Origin: Xanthomonas sp. CFBP 8443
Lineage (GTDB): Bacteria; Pseudomonadota; Gammaproteobacteria; Xanthomonadales; Xanthomonadaceae
Assembly: GCF_025666195.1 (NCBI RefSeq)
Contig: NZ_CP102592.1
Location: forward strand, 2,418,001 to 2,482,000
Direction: 5' to 3'
Length of the DNA: 64,000 bases
A program made the translations under genes and the position numbers. Shown here piece by piece: positions 27,686 through 37,297 of this stretch (position 1 is the stretch's first letter; every line of letters begins with the position of its first letter). Below the pieces are notes generated by a model. The model saw only the letters and a list, made by a program, of their open reading frames with translations. It searched no databases and was not told the origin of the DNA.

Positions 27686-29422
27686 TCAGCTCTTCAACCC
27701 ATCCACATCCAGGATCAGCGCCAGTCGGCCGTCGCCGATCAGGGTCGCGCCGGCGTAGCCGGGCAGGCCGCGCAGGGCGCGCGGCAGCGGTTTGATCACC
27801 ACTTCCTCGCGGCCGCGGACCTGATCCACGACCAGGCCCATGCGCGATTCGCCGGCCTGCAGCACCACCACGGTGAGCAGCGGCAATTGCGGCGCCTCGA
27901 TGTTCAGCCACTGGCGCAGGTCGACCAGCGGCAGGGTGTGCGATTGCCGGTCGAGCACGGCGCGGCCGTCGAACCAGCCCAGCGAGCGGCTCGGCGCGTG
28001 CAGCACTTCCACCACGCGCGCCAGCGGCAGCGCATAGACGGTGTCGCCGGCCTGCACCAGCAGGGTCGGCAGGATCGCCAGGGTCAGCGGCACGCGGATC
28101 AGGAAGCGGCTGCCGCGGCCCAGTTCGGACTGGATCTGGATCTGCCCGCTGAGTTCGCGGATGCGCGACTGCACCACGTCCATGCCGACGCCGCGGCCGG
28201 AGATGTCGGTGACTTCGGACTTGGTCGAGAAGCCGGGCAGGAACACCAGGTGCAGGCATTCCTCGGTGGTCAGGCGCGCGGCGGCTTCCGGATCGATCAG
28301 GCCCTTCTCGCGCGCTTTCTGGCGCAGGCGTTCGGGGTCGATGCCGGCACCGTCGTCCTGCACCTCGATGCTGACGTAGTCGCCTTCCTGCTGCGCCGAC
28401 AGGCGCACGTGGCCGCCGCGCGGCTTGCCGGTGGCCTCGCGCAGCGCCGGGGTTTCGATGCCGTGGTCGATCGCGTTGCGCACCAGGTGCACCAGCGGAT
28501 CGGCCAGCGCCTCGACCAGGTTGCGGTCCAGTTCGGTTTCGGCGCCGATCAGTTCCAGGTCCACTTCCTTGTTGAGGGAGCGGGCGACGTCGCGCGCCAC
28601 CTTCGGGAAGCGCGAGAACACCTTGCCGACCGGCTGCATGCGGGTGCGCATCACCGCCGACTGCAGGCGCGCGGTGGCGATGTCCAGGCTGCTGACCGCG
28701 CGGTCCAGTTCCTCGTCGCGCAGGCGCACGCGCAGGGTCTTGAGCCGGTTGCGCGACAGCACCAGTTCGCCGATCAGGTTGACGATCGCGTCCAGGCGCT
28801 TGGTGTCCACGCGCACGGTGTGTTCGGGTTCGGCGGCCTTGGCCGGCGCGCCGGCGGGCTTGGCGCTGGGTGCCGGCCGCGGCGCGGCGGCCGGTACCGG
28901 CAGCGCGGCCGGTGCGGCACCGCCGTGCAACTGGTCGAGCAACGCTTCGAATTCGTCGTCGTCGATCATCTCGCTGTTGCCGCCCGCGGCCGCTGCCGGC
29001 GCGGCGACCGCAGCGGCCTTGGCGCTGGGTGCGGCGGTCTCTTCGCCGCTGGTCGCGAACTGCGCGATCAACTGCTGCGGCGCGCGCGGCGGCTCGTTGC
29101 CGCTGCCGAACGCGTCGAGCATCGATTGCAGGTAGTCCAGCGACTGCTGCGCGGCGTCGAAGTGCCGCGCCTGCAACGTGGCCTGGCCGGCGCGGGCCTG
29201 GCCCAGGGTGTCCTCGGCGGCGTGGCACAGCTCGACCATGGCGTTGATCGCCAGGAAGCCGGCGCCGCCCTTGAGCGTGTGGAAGCCGCGGAACACCGCG
29301 TTGAGCTGGTCGCTGTCCTCGGGCGCCTGCTCCAGCGACACCAGCTGCTCGCCGAGCCGGTCCAGGATTTCCTGGGCTTCGATGATGAAGTCGGCAGCGA
29401 TGTCGTCGGGTACGGCGCTCAT
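27686..29422 (-). CDS. cheA: Chemotaxis histidine kinase CheA (second copy, flagellar operon)
   Basis: A 578-residue CheA with the Hpt phospho-site His48 in FRGFHTLKGGAG, a Pro/Ala-rich linker without a recognisable P2 domain, the dimerisation helix pair (EHTVRVDTKRLDAIVNLIGELVL), the ATPase with LVHLVRNAIDHG, DDGAG and GRGVGMDVV, and a CheW-like end. It is shorter than cheA1. It lies 4 bp after cheZ in the flhB-fliA-cheY-cheZ line, the usual place of the motility cheA in polar flagellates. With cheY2 and cheZ it is the likeliest direct controller of motor switching. Confidence 0.95.
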   Translation of the reverse strand: MSAVPDDIAADFIIEAQEILDRLGEQLVSLEQAPEDSDQLNAVFRGFHTLKGGAGFLAINAMVELCHAAEDTLGQARAGQATLQARHFDAAQQSLDYLQSMLDAFGSGNEPPRAPQQLIAQFATSGEETAAPSAKAAAVAAPAAAAGGNSEMIDDDEFEALLDQLHGGAAPAALPVPAAAPRPAPSAKPAGAPAKAAEPEHTVRVDTKRLDAIVNLIGELVLSRNRLKTLRVRLRDEELDRAVSSLDIATARLQSAVMRTRMQPVGKVFSRFPKVARDVARSLNKEVDLELIGAETELDRNLVEALADPLVHLVRNAIDHGIETPALREATGKPRGGHVRLSAQQEGDYVSIEVQDDGAGIDPERLRQKAREKGLIDPEAAARLTTEECLHLVFLPGFSTKSEVTDISGRGVGMDVVQSRIRELSGQIQIQSELGRGSRFLIRVPLTLAILPTLLVQAGDTVYALPLARVVEVLHAPSRSLGWFDGRAVLDRQSHTLPLVDLRQWLNIEAPQLPLLTVVVLQAGESRMGLVVDQVRGREEVVIKPLPRALRGLPGYAGATLIGDGRLALILDVDGLKS

Positions 29423-29426
29423 AAAA

Positions 29427-30035
29427 TTACAATCCCAGTCCGGACAGCAGGTCGTCGGCGTCGTTCTGCGACACGCCGTGACGGTCCAGTCCGGCCAGTG
29501 CGGGGCCGGCCAGGCTGCCGTCGGGTTTCTTGTCTTCCTTCGGCGGCAGGCCGAGCGCGCCGAAGCCTTCGTGGACGCGGCGCACGATGGTCGCGACGCG
29601 GCGGATGATCTGCCCGGTCAGGTCCTGAAAGCTCTGCGCCAGGGCCATCTCGGTGAGGTTGTGGCGGATCTTGTCGAGGATCTCGCCCTGGTCGCCGGTC
29701 AGCCCGCCGGCGCGCAGCTGTTCGGCCAGCGCGCGGCATTCCTCGGCCAGGTCCAGGGTGCGGTGGCTGGCCTCTTCGGTCATCGCCACCACGTGGTCCA
29801 GGCGCGAGCAGGCATCGTCCAGCTCGCCGGCCTCGGTGGGCACGGTCGGCAGTTCGCCGAGCGCCTGGCCCAGGTCGCGCGCCAGCCGGCTCAGGCCCTG
29901 CATCATCGGCCGCGTGCGCCAGGCGGCGAGCGTGTCGATTTCCTTGCGCCAGCCGGCTTCGTCGCCTTTTTCCAGTGCGTCCAGCGCACCTTGCAGGCGT
30001 TCGATCAGGGCGCTGCGTTCGGCGGTGGCTTCCAT
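29427..30035 (-). CDS. cheZ: Chemotaxis protein phosphatase CheZ
   Basis: A 202-residue CheZ. ATG 30035 shares one base with the cheY2 stop (TGATG); longer upstream frames run inside cheY2. The signature AQSFQDLTGQIIRRV holds Asp138 and Gln142, equivalent to the catalytic Asp143/Gln147 of E. coli CheZ. The extreme carboxyl end NDADDLLSGLGL matches the CheY-binding peptide. The helices between form the dimeric four-helix bundle. It removes phosphate from CheY-P, most probably CheY2, encoded just before it. Confidence 0.96.
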   Translation of the reverse strand: MEATAERSALIERLQGALDALEKGDEAGWRKEIDTLAAWRTRPMMQGLSRLARDLGQALGELPTVPTEAGELDDACSRLDHVVAMTEEASHRTLDLAEECRALAEQLRAGGLTGDQGEILDKIRHNLTEMALAQSFQDLTGQIIRRVATIVRRVHEGFGALGLPPKEDKKPDGSLAGPALAGLDRHGVSQNDADDLLSGLGL

Positions 30036-30427
30036 CAGGCGGTCGCTCCCAGGCGCTCGAAGATCTTGCCCAGCTTTTCCTGCAGGGTCTGCGCGGTGAA
30101 CGGCTTGATGATGTAGCCGTTCACGCCGCACTGCGCCGCCTCGATGATCTGCTCGCGCTTGGCCTCGGCGGTCACCATCAGCACCGGCAGGTGCTTGAGC
30201 TTGTCGTCGGCGCGGATGTTGCGCAGCAGGTCGATGCCGGTCATGCCGGGCATGTTCCAGTCGGTGACCACGAACTCGAACGGTGCCGAGCGCAGTGCAG
30301 CCAATGCACTGTTGCCGTCTTCGGCCTCTGCAGTGTTGGTGAAGCCGAGATCGCCGAGCAGGTTCTTGACGATGCGCCGCATCGTCGAGAAATCGTCCAC
30401 GATCAAAATCCGCATGTTCTTGTTCAC
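30035..30427 (-). CDS. cheY: Chemotaxis response regulator CheY (second copy, motor-type)
   Basis: A 130-residue receiver protein with Asp11-Asp12, phospho-acceptor Asp56 in [10 protein letters not shown] as in E. coli CheY, Thr86 and Lys108. It sits 17 bp after fliA and overlaps cheZ by 1 bp. The DWNMP context and the neighbouring cheZ make this the copy that should bind FliM and reverse the motor. Confidence 0.96.
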   Translation of the reverse strand: MNKNMRILIVDDFSTMRRIVKNLLGDLGFTNTAEAEDGNSALAALRSAPFEFVVTDWNMPGMTGIDLLRNIRADDKLKHLPVLMVTAEAKREQIIEAAQCGVNGYIIKPFTAQTLQEKLGKIFERLGATA

Positions 30428-30444
30428 CGCTAACTCCTTGGGTC

Positions 30445-31194
30445 TTATTCTTCGTCTTCCAGGCCGGCGTCGGCCGCTTCGAACGCTTTCAAGCGCCCGC
30501 GCAACCGTACCGTGGCCTGGCCGTGGATCTGGCAGACGCGCGACTCGCTGACACCGAGCACCGCGCCGATTTCCTTCAGGTTCAATTCCTGTTCGTAGTA
30601 CAGCGACAGCACCAGCTGCTCGCGTTCGGGCAACTGCGCGATCGCCTTGCCCAGCTCGCGGCCGAATTCGCTGCGTTCCAGCATCTGCTGCGGATTGGGC
30701 CCGCCCTTGGCGATGGTGTCCAGCTCGCCGTGGTCCTCGACCCGCGATTCCAGGCTCAGCACCTGGCCGCGCGCGGCATCTTCCATCAAGCGCAGGTATT
30801 CGGGAAGCGGCATGTCCATCGCCGCGGCCACTTCGTTGGCGGCGGCGGCGCGGCCGGTGCTCTGCTCGATCTTGCGGATCGCCGAGGCGGCGTCGCGGGC
30901 GCGGCGGTGCACCGAGCGCGGCACCCAGTCGCCGCGGCGGATCTCGTCGATCATCGAGCCGCGGATGCGGATCGAGGCGTAGGTCTCGAACGAGGCGCCC
31001 TGGTCGGCGTCGTAGCTGCGCGAGGCCTCGATCAGGCCGATCATGCCGGCCTGGATCAGGTCGTCGATCTCGACGCTGGCCGGCAGCCGCGCGGCCAGGT
31101 GGTGGGCGATGCGCCGCACCAGGTCCGAGTGCTGGGCGATGTAGTCGTTGGAGCTGTTGCGCTGCACGGCGCGGTATTGGGCGGCGACGTTCAT
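30445..31194 (-). CDS. fliA: Flagellar sigma factor FliA (sigma-28)
   Basis: A 249-residue sigma-70-family factor of the FliA type: region 2 with [36 protein letters not shown], then region 3 and region 4 with the helix-turn-helix [21 protein letters not shown]. It starts inside the flhG stop (4-bp ATGA overlap). It would read the TAAAG/TCAA-N11-GCCG(A/T)TA promoters in this window ahead of motC, the STAS-cheY1-cheA1 operon, several receptors and both diguanylate cyclases. No flgM is in the window. Confidence 0.97.
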   Translation of the reverse strand: MNVAAQYRAVQRNSSNDYIAQHSDLVRRIAHHLAARLPASVEIDDLIQAGMIGLIEASRSYDADQGASFETYASIRIRGSMIDEIRRGDWVPRSVHRRARDAASAIRKIEQSTGRAAAANEVAAAMDMPLPEYLRLMEDAARGQVLSLESRVEDHGELDTIAKGGPNPQQMLERSEFGRELGKAIAQLPEREQLVLSLYYEQELNLKEIGAVLGVSESRVCQIHGQATVRLRGRLKAFEAADAGLEDEE

Positions 31195-32075
31195 GCGGCG
31201 ACCCCCCGCTGGATGATCCGTTCGACGAAGAACTCGACGTTGCCGCGCGGTGCGGTCGGCGCCTGCCAGCGCGCGGTGCGCCGGGCGATCTCGGCGATCG
31301 CCTGCGCCGACGGGCTGGACGGGTAGGCCTTGACCACCGGCTGCTGGCGCTGCACCGCCAGGCGCAGCCAGTCGTCCTGCGGCACGCAGCCCAGGTAGTT
31401 CAGCGACACGTCGCCGAGGAACTTCTCGCAGACCCGGCTCAGCTTGTCGTACAGCAGGCGGCCTTCGTTGAGGTCGCGGACCATGTTGGCGACGATCTGC
31501 ACCCGGTCCACGCCGCGTTCGCGCGACAGCACCTTGATCAGCGCGTAGGCGTCGGTGATCGAGGCCGGCTCGTCGCAGACCACCACCACCGCGTCCTGCG
31601 CGGCCTGGCAGAAGGTCAGCACGCTGTCGGTGATGCCGGCGGCGGTGTCGATGACCATCACGTCCAGCTCGCGCTGCAGCTCGGAGAACACGTTGACCAG
31701 GCCGACGTGCTGGGCCGGCGGCAGCTCGGCCATGTGCCGGCGGCCGGAGGCGGCGGGCACCACCATCAGGCCGTTGGGCATGTCGATGATCACCTCTTCC
31801 AGCGTGCAGCGGCCGGCTACCAGGTCGCCAAGGGTGAACTTGGGGGTCAGCCCGAGCACCACGTCGACGTTAGCCAGGCCCAGGTCGGCGTCCAGCAGCA
31901 GGGTGCGCTTGCCCATGTCGGCCAGCGCCATCGACAGGTTGACCGAGATGTTGGTCTTGCCGACGCCGCCCTTGCCGCCGGTCACGGCGATGGTACGCAC
32001 CGGGCCGAGCGGTTCGCTGCGGGTGGCCGACAGGGGGAAGGCATTGGTCAGATTGGCGTAATCACGCGACGGCAT
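31191..32075 (-). CDS. flhG: Flagellar number regulator FlhG (FleN)
   Basis: A 294-residue MinD/ParA-type ATPase. ATG 32075 ([10 protein letters not shown]) overlaps the end of flhF by 14 bp and has GGAG upstream; the longer frame is antiphase flhF sequence. The deviant Walker [12 protein letters not shown] spans about 31-41, with [13 protein letters not shown] and [10 protein letters not shown] following. The amino end lacks the DQAxxLR FlhF-activating motif of some FlhG proteins, like Pseudomonas FleN. It restrains flagellar number together with FlhF and, in Pseudomonas, by binding FleQ. Followed by fliA with a 4-bp overlap. Confidence 0.95.
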   Translation of the reverse strand: MPSRDYANLTNAFPLSATRSEPLGPVRTIAVTGGKGGVGKTNISVNLSMALADMGKRTLLLDADLGLANVDVVLGLTPKFTLGDLVAGRCTLEEVIIDMPNGLMVVPAASGRRHMAELPPAQHVGLVNVFSELQRELDVMVIDTAAGITDSVLTFCQAAQDAVVVVCDEPASITDAYALIKVLSRERGVDRVQIVANMVRDLNEGRLLYDKLSRVCEKFLGDVSLNYLGCVPQDDWLRLAVQRQQPVVKAYPSSPSAQAIAEIARRTARWQAPTAPRGNVEFFVERIIQRGVAA

Positions 32076-33714
32076 GGTTCTGCTCCGGAGTACAGGGCTT
32101 ATCGGCAGCGCGCCGCAAATCTTCAAGGCGCAATACCAGGCTGGCGGCGTTGGCGCGGTGCAGGTCGTCCGGCACGCGCTGACCATCGGTCACCCAGGTG
32201 ATGGGAAGCCGGTGGTCTGCGACCACCGACAGAGCACTGCCAAAACGCCCGGTTTCATCCAGCTTGGTCAAGATCACCCCCTGCGGATCGGCGCCGGCGA
32301 ACCGGCGCACCACCTCGTCCAGGTCGGAGAAATGCGCGTTGGCAGGGAGTACTAGCAAGGACCGGACCACTCGCGAGGCGCGCAGCCAGTGCAGCTGCGC
32401 GACCAGCGCGCGGTCGCGCTGGCCCATGCCGGCGGTGTCGATCAGCACCAGTTTGTAGTCGCGCAGGCGCTCCAGCAGCTGCTGCAGGGCGGCGTCGCTG
32501 TCGGCCTCGTGCACGGCGATGCCGAGCTGGCGGCCATAGCTGTGCAGCTGTTCGCGGCCGCCGACGCGGATGGTGTCGGTGGTGACCAGGGCCACGTCGC
32601 GGGCGGCGTGGCGTTCCAGGAAGCGCGAGGCCAGCTTGGCGATGGTGGTGGTCTTGCCGGCGCCGGTGGGGCCGATCAGGGCGATCACGCCGCCTTCCTC
32701 GATCGGGTCCAGCGGGGCGATCGGCAGGCGCTTGGACAGCAGCCCCAGCATCAGCCCGCGGCCGCGGTGCAGCTCCAGGTCGGCGGGGATCTGCATGACC
32801 ACGTCGCGGGTCAGGCCGCTGTCGAAGCCGTAGTCGTCCATCAGCTCCAGCGCCTGGGCGCGTACCGGCGAGCCGCGCAGGCGTTCGTCGGTGAGCCGGT
32901 TCATCTCGCGCTCGATCATCTGCCGCATCAGCGCCAGTTCGTCGCGCAGCTGAGTCAATTGTTCGTCGTTCTGCACGGCCGGGAAACTCGGCACCGGCGT
33001 CAGCGTGGCCGGCGCCGGGATCCCGGCGCTGGCGGCTGCCGCTGCCGGCGCCGTGGTGGCCGCGGCCGACGCGGCGGCCGCTGCGACCGGCGCCGCCGGG
33101 GTCAGCGACACCGCGGCGATGTTTTCGAGCCAGCTCGGCACCGCCGCGGCGCTGGCGGCCGCTTCGGCAGCGGCGGCCGGGGCGGCGAACGGGCTCGGCA
33201 TCGGCACGCTGATCGGCGCGTTGCGGAACACGTCCTCGGGAATGCGGAATTCGGCAGGCGCCTGGGCCGCGGCCGGGGCCGGGGCACGCGGTGCGGCGGC
33301 GGGTCGGCTCGGCGGGGTCGCCGCGCCGGCCGGCATCGCCGAGGCGGCGATCGCGGCCGGCTGGGTCAGCGGCCGCGCCGGGGCGGCCTGCGCCGCCGTC
33401 GCCGGGCTGGCGGCCGGCGCGCGGCGGTCGCTGATCGCGGCCATCATCGCCATCGCCGAGTTGCCTGCGGCGCCGGCCTTGGCCGCACGCGGCGCCGGGT
33501 TGGCGGCCGACACCGGCAGCCGCGCCGTCTCGTCCGGCCGCACCGCGTCCAGCGCCTGCTGCACCAGCGCCTCGTCGTAGTTGCTGGCGGCGACGATCTC
33601 GATGCCCTCGTCGGTGCGACGGTTGGACAGGATCACCGCATCCGGGCCGTGCTCGTCGCGCACCATGCGGAACGCGGTGCGCATGTCGGGGGCTACGAAG
33701 CGTTTGATTTTCAT
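32062..33714 (-). CDS. flhF: Flagellar biosynthesis GTPase FlhF
   Basis: A 550-residue SRP-type GTPase. The amino end MKIKRFVAPDMRTAFRMVRDEHGPDAVILSNRR is typical. A long Ala/Pro-rich segment (about 90-240) follows, then the NG domain with GPTGAGKTTT (348-357), DTAGMGQRDR (426-435) and TKLDETGRFG (483-492). FlhF marks the pole where the flagellum is built. GGAGAA lies seven bases upstream of the ATG, and that Shine-Dalgarno directly touches a 32-bp inverted-repeat arm (33726-33757). flhF is separated from flhA by a 189-bp repeat-containing gap, unlike the overlapping genes around it. Confidence 0.96.
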   Translation of the reverse strand: MKIKRFVAPDMRTAFRMVRDEHGPDAVILSNRRTDEGIEIVAASNYDEALVQQALDAVRPDETARLPVSAANPAPRAAKAGAAGNSAMAMMAAISDRRAPAASPATAAQAAPARPLTQPAAIAASAMPAGAATPPSRPAAAPRAPAPAAAQAPAEFRIPEDVFRNAPISVPMPSPFAAPAAAAEAAASAAAVPSWLENIAAVSLTPAAPVAAAAASAAATTAPAAAAASAGIPAPATLTPVPSFPAVQNDEQLTQLRDELALMRQMIEREMNRLTDERLRGSPVRAQALELMDDYGFDSGLTRDVVMQIPADLELHRGRGLMLGLLSKRLPIAPLDPIEEGGVIALIGPTGAGKTTTIAKLASRFLERHAARDVALVTTDTIRVGGREQLHSYGRQLGIAVHEADSDAALQQLLERLRDYKLVLIDTAGMGQRDRALVAQLHWLRASRVVRSLLVLPANAHFSDLDEVVRRFAGADPQGVILTKLDETGRFGSALSVVADHRLPITWVTDGQRVPDDLHRANAASLVLRLEDLRRAADKPCTPEQNHAVA

Positions 33715-33725
33715 GCGTGAGTTCT

Positions 33726-33896
33726 CCGGGACCGGGGACCGGGGACCAGGGACCCGGCAAGAGCCGATGTCCCGGTGCCCAGCGATTGCCTATGTGCTGC
33801 CAAGTTCATAAGTGCCTAACCATCCAATCGTTGCGTCGGTACCGCTGTGTCGCTCTTCGCTTTTCCGGGTCCCTGGTCCCCGGTCCCCGGTCCCGG
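33726..33896. repeat. Perfect 32-bp inverted repeat of heptamers between flhA and flhF
   Basis: Arms 33726-33757 and 33865-33896 are exact reverse complements of each other, 107 bp apart, built of GGGGACC-like heptamers. One arm touches the flhF Shine-Dalgarno; the other begins seven bases after the flhA stop codon. The 37-bp stretch 33859-33895 is identical to 44358-44394 at the fliQ/fliR border. Confidence 0.93.
33787..33803 (-). promoter_or_regulatory. Candidate RpoN (sigma-54) promoter of flhF
   Basis: Minus strand reads TGGCAGC-N4-AGGCA with correct GG/GC spacing, 74 bp upstream of flhF, inside the loop of the inverted repeat. The -12 box is a poor match (AGGC for TTGC). Confidence 0.35.
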
Positions 33897-33903
33897 CAAT
33901 CCA

Positions 33904-35988
33904 TCAACTAATCGTTCCCACCAACTTCAGCCGCTTGTCTTCCGGTACTTCGCTGTAGGACAGCACCGACAGCGAGGGGACGCTGTGGCGGACCAGCCTG
34001 GCCAGCGCGGCGCGGACCTGCGCCGGGACCAGCACCACGGCCGGTTCGTTGCGCGCTTCCTGCTTGCTGACGCATTCGGCCAGGCTCTGGTGCAGTCGCT
34101 CGGCCAGGCCGGGTTCCAGCGCGGCACCGTTGCCTTGGGTAGAGTCTTGCAAGACACGTTCCAATTGCGGGGCCAGGGTGAACACCGGCAGTTCGGCGGA
34201 CATGCCGGCGATTTCCTGGACGATGAACCTGCCCAGCGCATTGCGCACCGCGGCGGTGAGTACGCCGGGTTCCTGACTCTGCGGGGCCTGTTCGACCAGC
34301 GCCTCGACGATCTTGCGCAGCTGCCGCACCGGGATCTTCTCGATCAGCAGGTTCTGCAGCACGCGCACCACCACCGACAGCGGCAGCGCCTTGGGGGTGA
34401 GGTCCTCGACCAGCTTCGGCGCGCTCTTGGCCAGGGTGGCCAGCAATTGCTGCACTTCCTCGTGGCCGAGCAGTTCCGGGGCGTGTTCGCGGATCAGGTG
34501 CGACAGGTGGGTGGCGATCACCGTGGCCGGGTCGACCACGGTGTAGCCCATGGTCTCGGCCTGGGCGCGCTGGTGCGGCTGGATCCAGATGGCGTCCAGG
34601 CCGAAGGCGGGGTCCTTGCCGGCGATGCCGTCGATCTTGCCCAGCGCGCCGCCCGGGTCCAGCGCCAGTGCGCGGTCCGGATGGATGTCGGCGGTGGCCA
34701 CCGGCACCCCGTGCACCAGCAGGCGGTAGGCGTTCGCCGGCAATTCCAGGTTGTCGCGGATGTGCACCGGCGGTATCAGGAAGCCGATGTCCTGGGTCAG
34801 CTTGCGCCGCACGCCCTTGATCCGCGCCATCAGCTCGCCGCCCTGGGCCTTGTCCACCAGCGGGATCAGCCGGTAGCCGACCTCCAGGCCCAGCGGATCG
34901 ATCGGGCGCAGTTCGTCCCAGCCCAGTTCGGCATTGGCCTGCGCGCCGGCGCTGGCCGCCTGCTGCACCGGATCGGGCGTGGCCTCTTCCGGCAGCAGGC
35001 TGCGCTTCCACATCTTCCAGGCCAGCAGGCCCAGGATCAGCGCCAGCGTCAAGAAAGCGACGTTGGGCATGCCCGGGACCAGGCCGACCAGGCCCATGAT
35101 CGCCGCGGCCACCGCCAGCGCTTTGTGCTGGCCGAACACCTGGCCCATCATCGAGGCGCCCATGTCCTGCGAGCGCGAAGCGCGGGTGACCAGCATCGCC
35201 ACCGCCGAGGACACCAGCAGCGCCGGCAGCTGCGCGACCAGGCCGTCGCCGATCGACAGCAGCGTATAGGTGGACGCGGCCTGGGCGACCGGCATGCCGT
35301 GCTGCAGGACGCCGACCGCCATGCCGCCGATGAGGTTGATGAACAGGATCAGGATGCCGGCGATGGCGTCGCCGCGGATGAACTTGCTGGCGCCGTCCAT
35401 CGAGCCATAGAAGTCCGCTTCCTCGCGGACCTCCTCGCGCCGGGCCTTGGCTTCCTCGCGGGTCAGCAGGCCGGCGTTGAGGTCGGCGTCGATCGCCATC
35501 TGCTTGCCGGGCATGGCGTCGAGGATGAAGCGCGCGGTCACTTCCGACACGCGCCCGGCGCCCTTGGTGATGACCACGAAGTTGATGATGGTCAGGATCG
35601 CGAACACCACGATGCCGACCGCGTAGTTGCCGCCGATCACGAACTCGCCGAAGGCCTCGATGACCTTGCCGGCGGCGCCGTGGCCGTCCTGGCCGTTGAT
35701 CAGGATCACGCGGGTGGAGGCCACGTTCAGCGCCAGGCGCAGCATCGTGGTCATCAGCAGCACGATCGGGAAGATGCTGAACTCCAGCGGCCGCTTCACG
35801 TAGACCACGGCCAGCAGCACCATCAGCGAGATCGCGATGTTGAAGGTGAACAGGGCGTCCAGCACCGGCGCGGCCAGCGGCACCACCACCATCGCCAGCA
35901 TCGCCATCACGATCACCGGCGCGCCCAGGCCGTGCTTGATCATGTCCATCATCTTGCGCGTGTTCATCTGCGCGGCCGGCTGGCTCAT
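33904..35988 (-). CDS. flhA: Flagellar type III export protein FlhA
   Basis: A 694-residue FlhA. About eight membrane helices fill the first 330 residues, with the conserved FHIPEP-family block VYVKRPLEFSIFPIVLLMTTMLRLALNVASTRVIL and the cytoplasmic loop with DADLNAGLLTREEAKARR. The soluble carboxyl domain (about 360-694) forms the export-gate ring that receives chaperone-substrate complexes. It overlaps flhB by 4 bp (ATGA). The start MSQPAAQMNTRKMMDMIKHG is supported by that overlap; a second in-frame ATG at codon 8 is possible. Confidence 0.97.
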   Translation of the reverse strand: MSQPAAQMNTRKMMDMIKHGLGAPVIVMAMLAMVVVPLAAPVLDALFTFNIAISLMVLLAVVYVKRPLEFSIFPIVLLMTTMLRLALNVASTRVILINGQDGHGAAGKVIEAFGEFVIGGNYAVGIVVFAILTIINFVVITKGAGRVSEVTARFILDAMPGKQMAIDADLNAGLLTREEAKARREEVREEADFYGSMDGASKFIRGDAIAGILILFINLIGGMAVGVLQHGMPVAQAASTYTLLSIGDGLVAQLPALLVSSAVAMLVTRASRSQDMGASMMGQVFGQHKALAVAAAIMGLVGLVPGMPNVAFLTLALILGLLAWKMWKRSLLPEEATPDPVQQAASAGAQANAELGWDELRPIDPLGLEVGYRLIPLVDKAQGGELMARIKGVRRKLTQDIGFLIPPVHIRDNLELPANAYRLLVHGVPVATADIHPDRALALDPGGALGKIDGIAGKDPAFGLDAIWIQPHQRAQAETMGYTVVDPATVIATHLSHLIREHAPELLGHEEVQQLLATLAKSAPKLVEDLTPKALPLSVVVRVLQNLLIEKIPVRQLRKIVEALVEQAPQSQEPGVLTAAVRNALGRFIVQEIAGMSAELPVFTLAPQLERVLQDSTQGNGAALEPGLAERLHQSLAECVSKQEARNEPAVVLVPAQVRAALARLVRHSVPSLSVLSYSEVPEDKRLKLVGTIS

Positions 35989-37115
35989 GGCTTGCTCCCG
36001 GGGGCGAATTCATCGACCTCCAGCGGCGGCAGCGGCGGCATCGGGCCAGTGCGCCAGGCGCGCAGCTGGTACACGTAGGAGAGGATCTGCGCCACCGCCG
36101 AATACAGTCTCACGGGAATTTCCTTGCCGAGTTCCCCTTCCCGATACAAGGCGCGTGCCAAAGGTGGCGCAGACACCACTGCGACGCGGTGCTGCTCGCC
36201 GATCTCGCGGATGCGGAAGGCCAGCTCGTCCACGCCCTTGGCGACCACGGTCGGCGCGCGCATGCGCCCGCCCTCGTACTTGAGCGCCACCGCGTAGTGG
36301 GTGGGGTTGACCACCACCACGTCGGCGCTGGGCACCGCCTCCATCATCCGCCGCTGCGACAGCTGCATCTGCATCTGCCGGATGCGGCCCTTGACCTCCG
36401 GGCTGCCCTCGCTCTCCTTCATTTCCCGGCGCACTTCGTCGCGGGTCATCATCAATTTGCGGATGTGGTTCCACTTCTGGTACGGCGCGTCGATCGCGGC
36501 CAGCAGCGCCAGCGCGCCGGCGGTGTACAGCAGCAGGCGCAGGGTGAAGCCCAGGCCGTCGCCGATGGCCTGTTCCAGCGGCTGCCGCATCAGGTTGCGC
36601 AGGCCGTCCACGTTGTTGGAGATGCACAGGGCGGCGGCGCCGCCGACGAAGCCCATGCGCAGGATCGACTTGAACAGCTCGGCCAGGCTCTCCATGCCGT
36701 ACAGCCGGGTCAGCCCGGCCATCGGGTTGAGCCGCTCGAGCTTGGGCACCAACGCGCTGCCGGAGAAGCGCAGGCTGCCCATCAGGATCGGCGCGACGAA
36801 GCCGGCCGCCAGGCAGATGCCGACCAGCGGCAGCGCCACCCACAGCAGCCCCAGCAGCAGCTCGCCGAAGTGGCCGAACAGGGCGTCGGGGTGCCCGTAC
36901 AGGCTCGGGTCCGGGCGCAGCGCGCCCTTCATCCAGTTCACCGCGCCGGCCGTCAGCGAGCCGGACATGCCCATCAACGCGAAGATGCCGGCGCTGAACA
37001 CCGCCGCCGTGGCCAGTTCGCGCGAGCGCGGGATGTTGCCCTGCTCGCGCGCTTGGCGCAGCCGTTTTTCGGTAGGTTGTTCGGTCTTTTCGGTGCCTTC
37101 TTCGTTTTCGGACAT
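35985..37115 (-). CDS. flhB: Flagellar type III export switch protein FlhB
   Basis: A 376-residue FlhB starting MSENEEGTEKTEQPTEKRLRQAREQGNIPRSREL, the family's characteristic amino end. Four membrane segments (about 30-210) are followed by the cytoplasmic domain with the self-cleaving NPTH at 270-273, which switches export specificity from hook to filament proteins. A longer frame upstream is antiphase cyclase sequence. First gene of flhB-flhA-flhF-flhG-fliA, with a candidate RpoN promoter about 40 bp upstream. No clear Shine-Dalgarno. Confidence 0.97.
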   Translation of the reverse strand: MSENEEGTEKTEQPTEKRLRQAREQGNIPRSRELATAAVFSAGIFALMGMSGSLTAGAVNWMKGALRPDPSLYGHPDALFGHFGELLLGLLWVALPLVGICLAAGFVAPILMGSLRFSGSALVPKLERLNPMAGLTRLYGMESLAELFKSILRMGFVGGAAALCISNNVDGLRNLMRQPLEQAIGDGLGFTLRLLLYTAGALALLAAIDAPYQKWNHIRKLMMTRDEVRREMKESEGSPEVKGRIRQMQMQLSQRRMMEAVPSADVVVVNPTHYAVALKYEGGRMRAPTVVAKGVDELAFRIREIGEQHRVAVVSAPPLARALYREGELGKEIPVRLYSAVAQILSYVYQLRAWRTGPMPPLPPLEVDEFAPGSKP

Positions 37116-37156
37116 GGCGGTGGGACGAGCCGGGCAGGGGGTTCGACCCAGCCTCT

Positions 37157-37172
37157 TGCAAGGACCGTTCCG
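37157..37172 (-). promoter_or_regulatory. RpoN (sigma-54) type promoter of flhB
   Basis: Minus strand reads CGGAACG-N4-TTGCA with the GG and GC doublets at the required 10-base separation. It lies about 42 bp upstream of the flhB start. Confidence 0.6.
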
Positions 37173-37297
37173 TTCGTCGCGGCCTGGCGGGCGCTGTGCT
37201 GTTGCGTGCCGCCGCGCGCACGGCCTACGGCATGGCGCTGCCGCCGCACCGCGCGGATGCCGGCCTGCGCGGCCGGCCGGCAGGACAAGCGCAAGCG

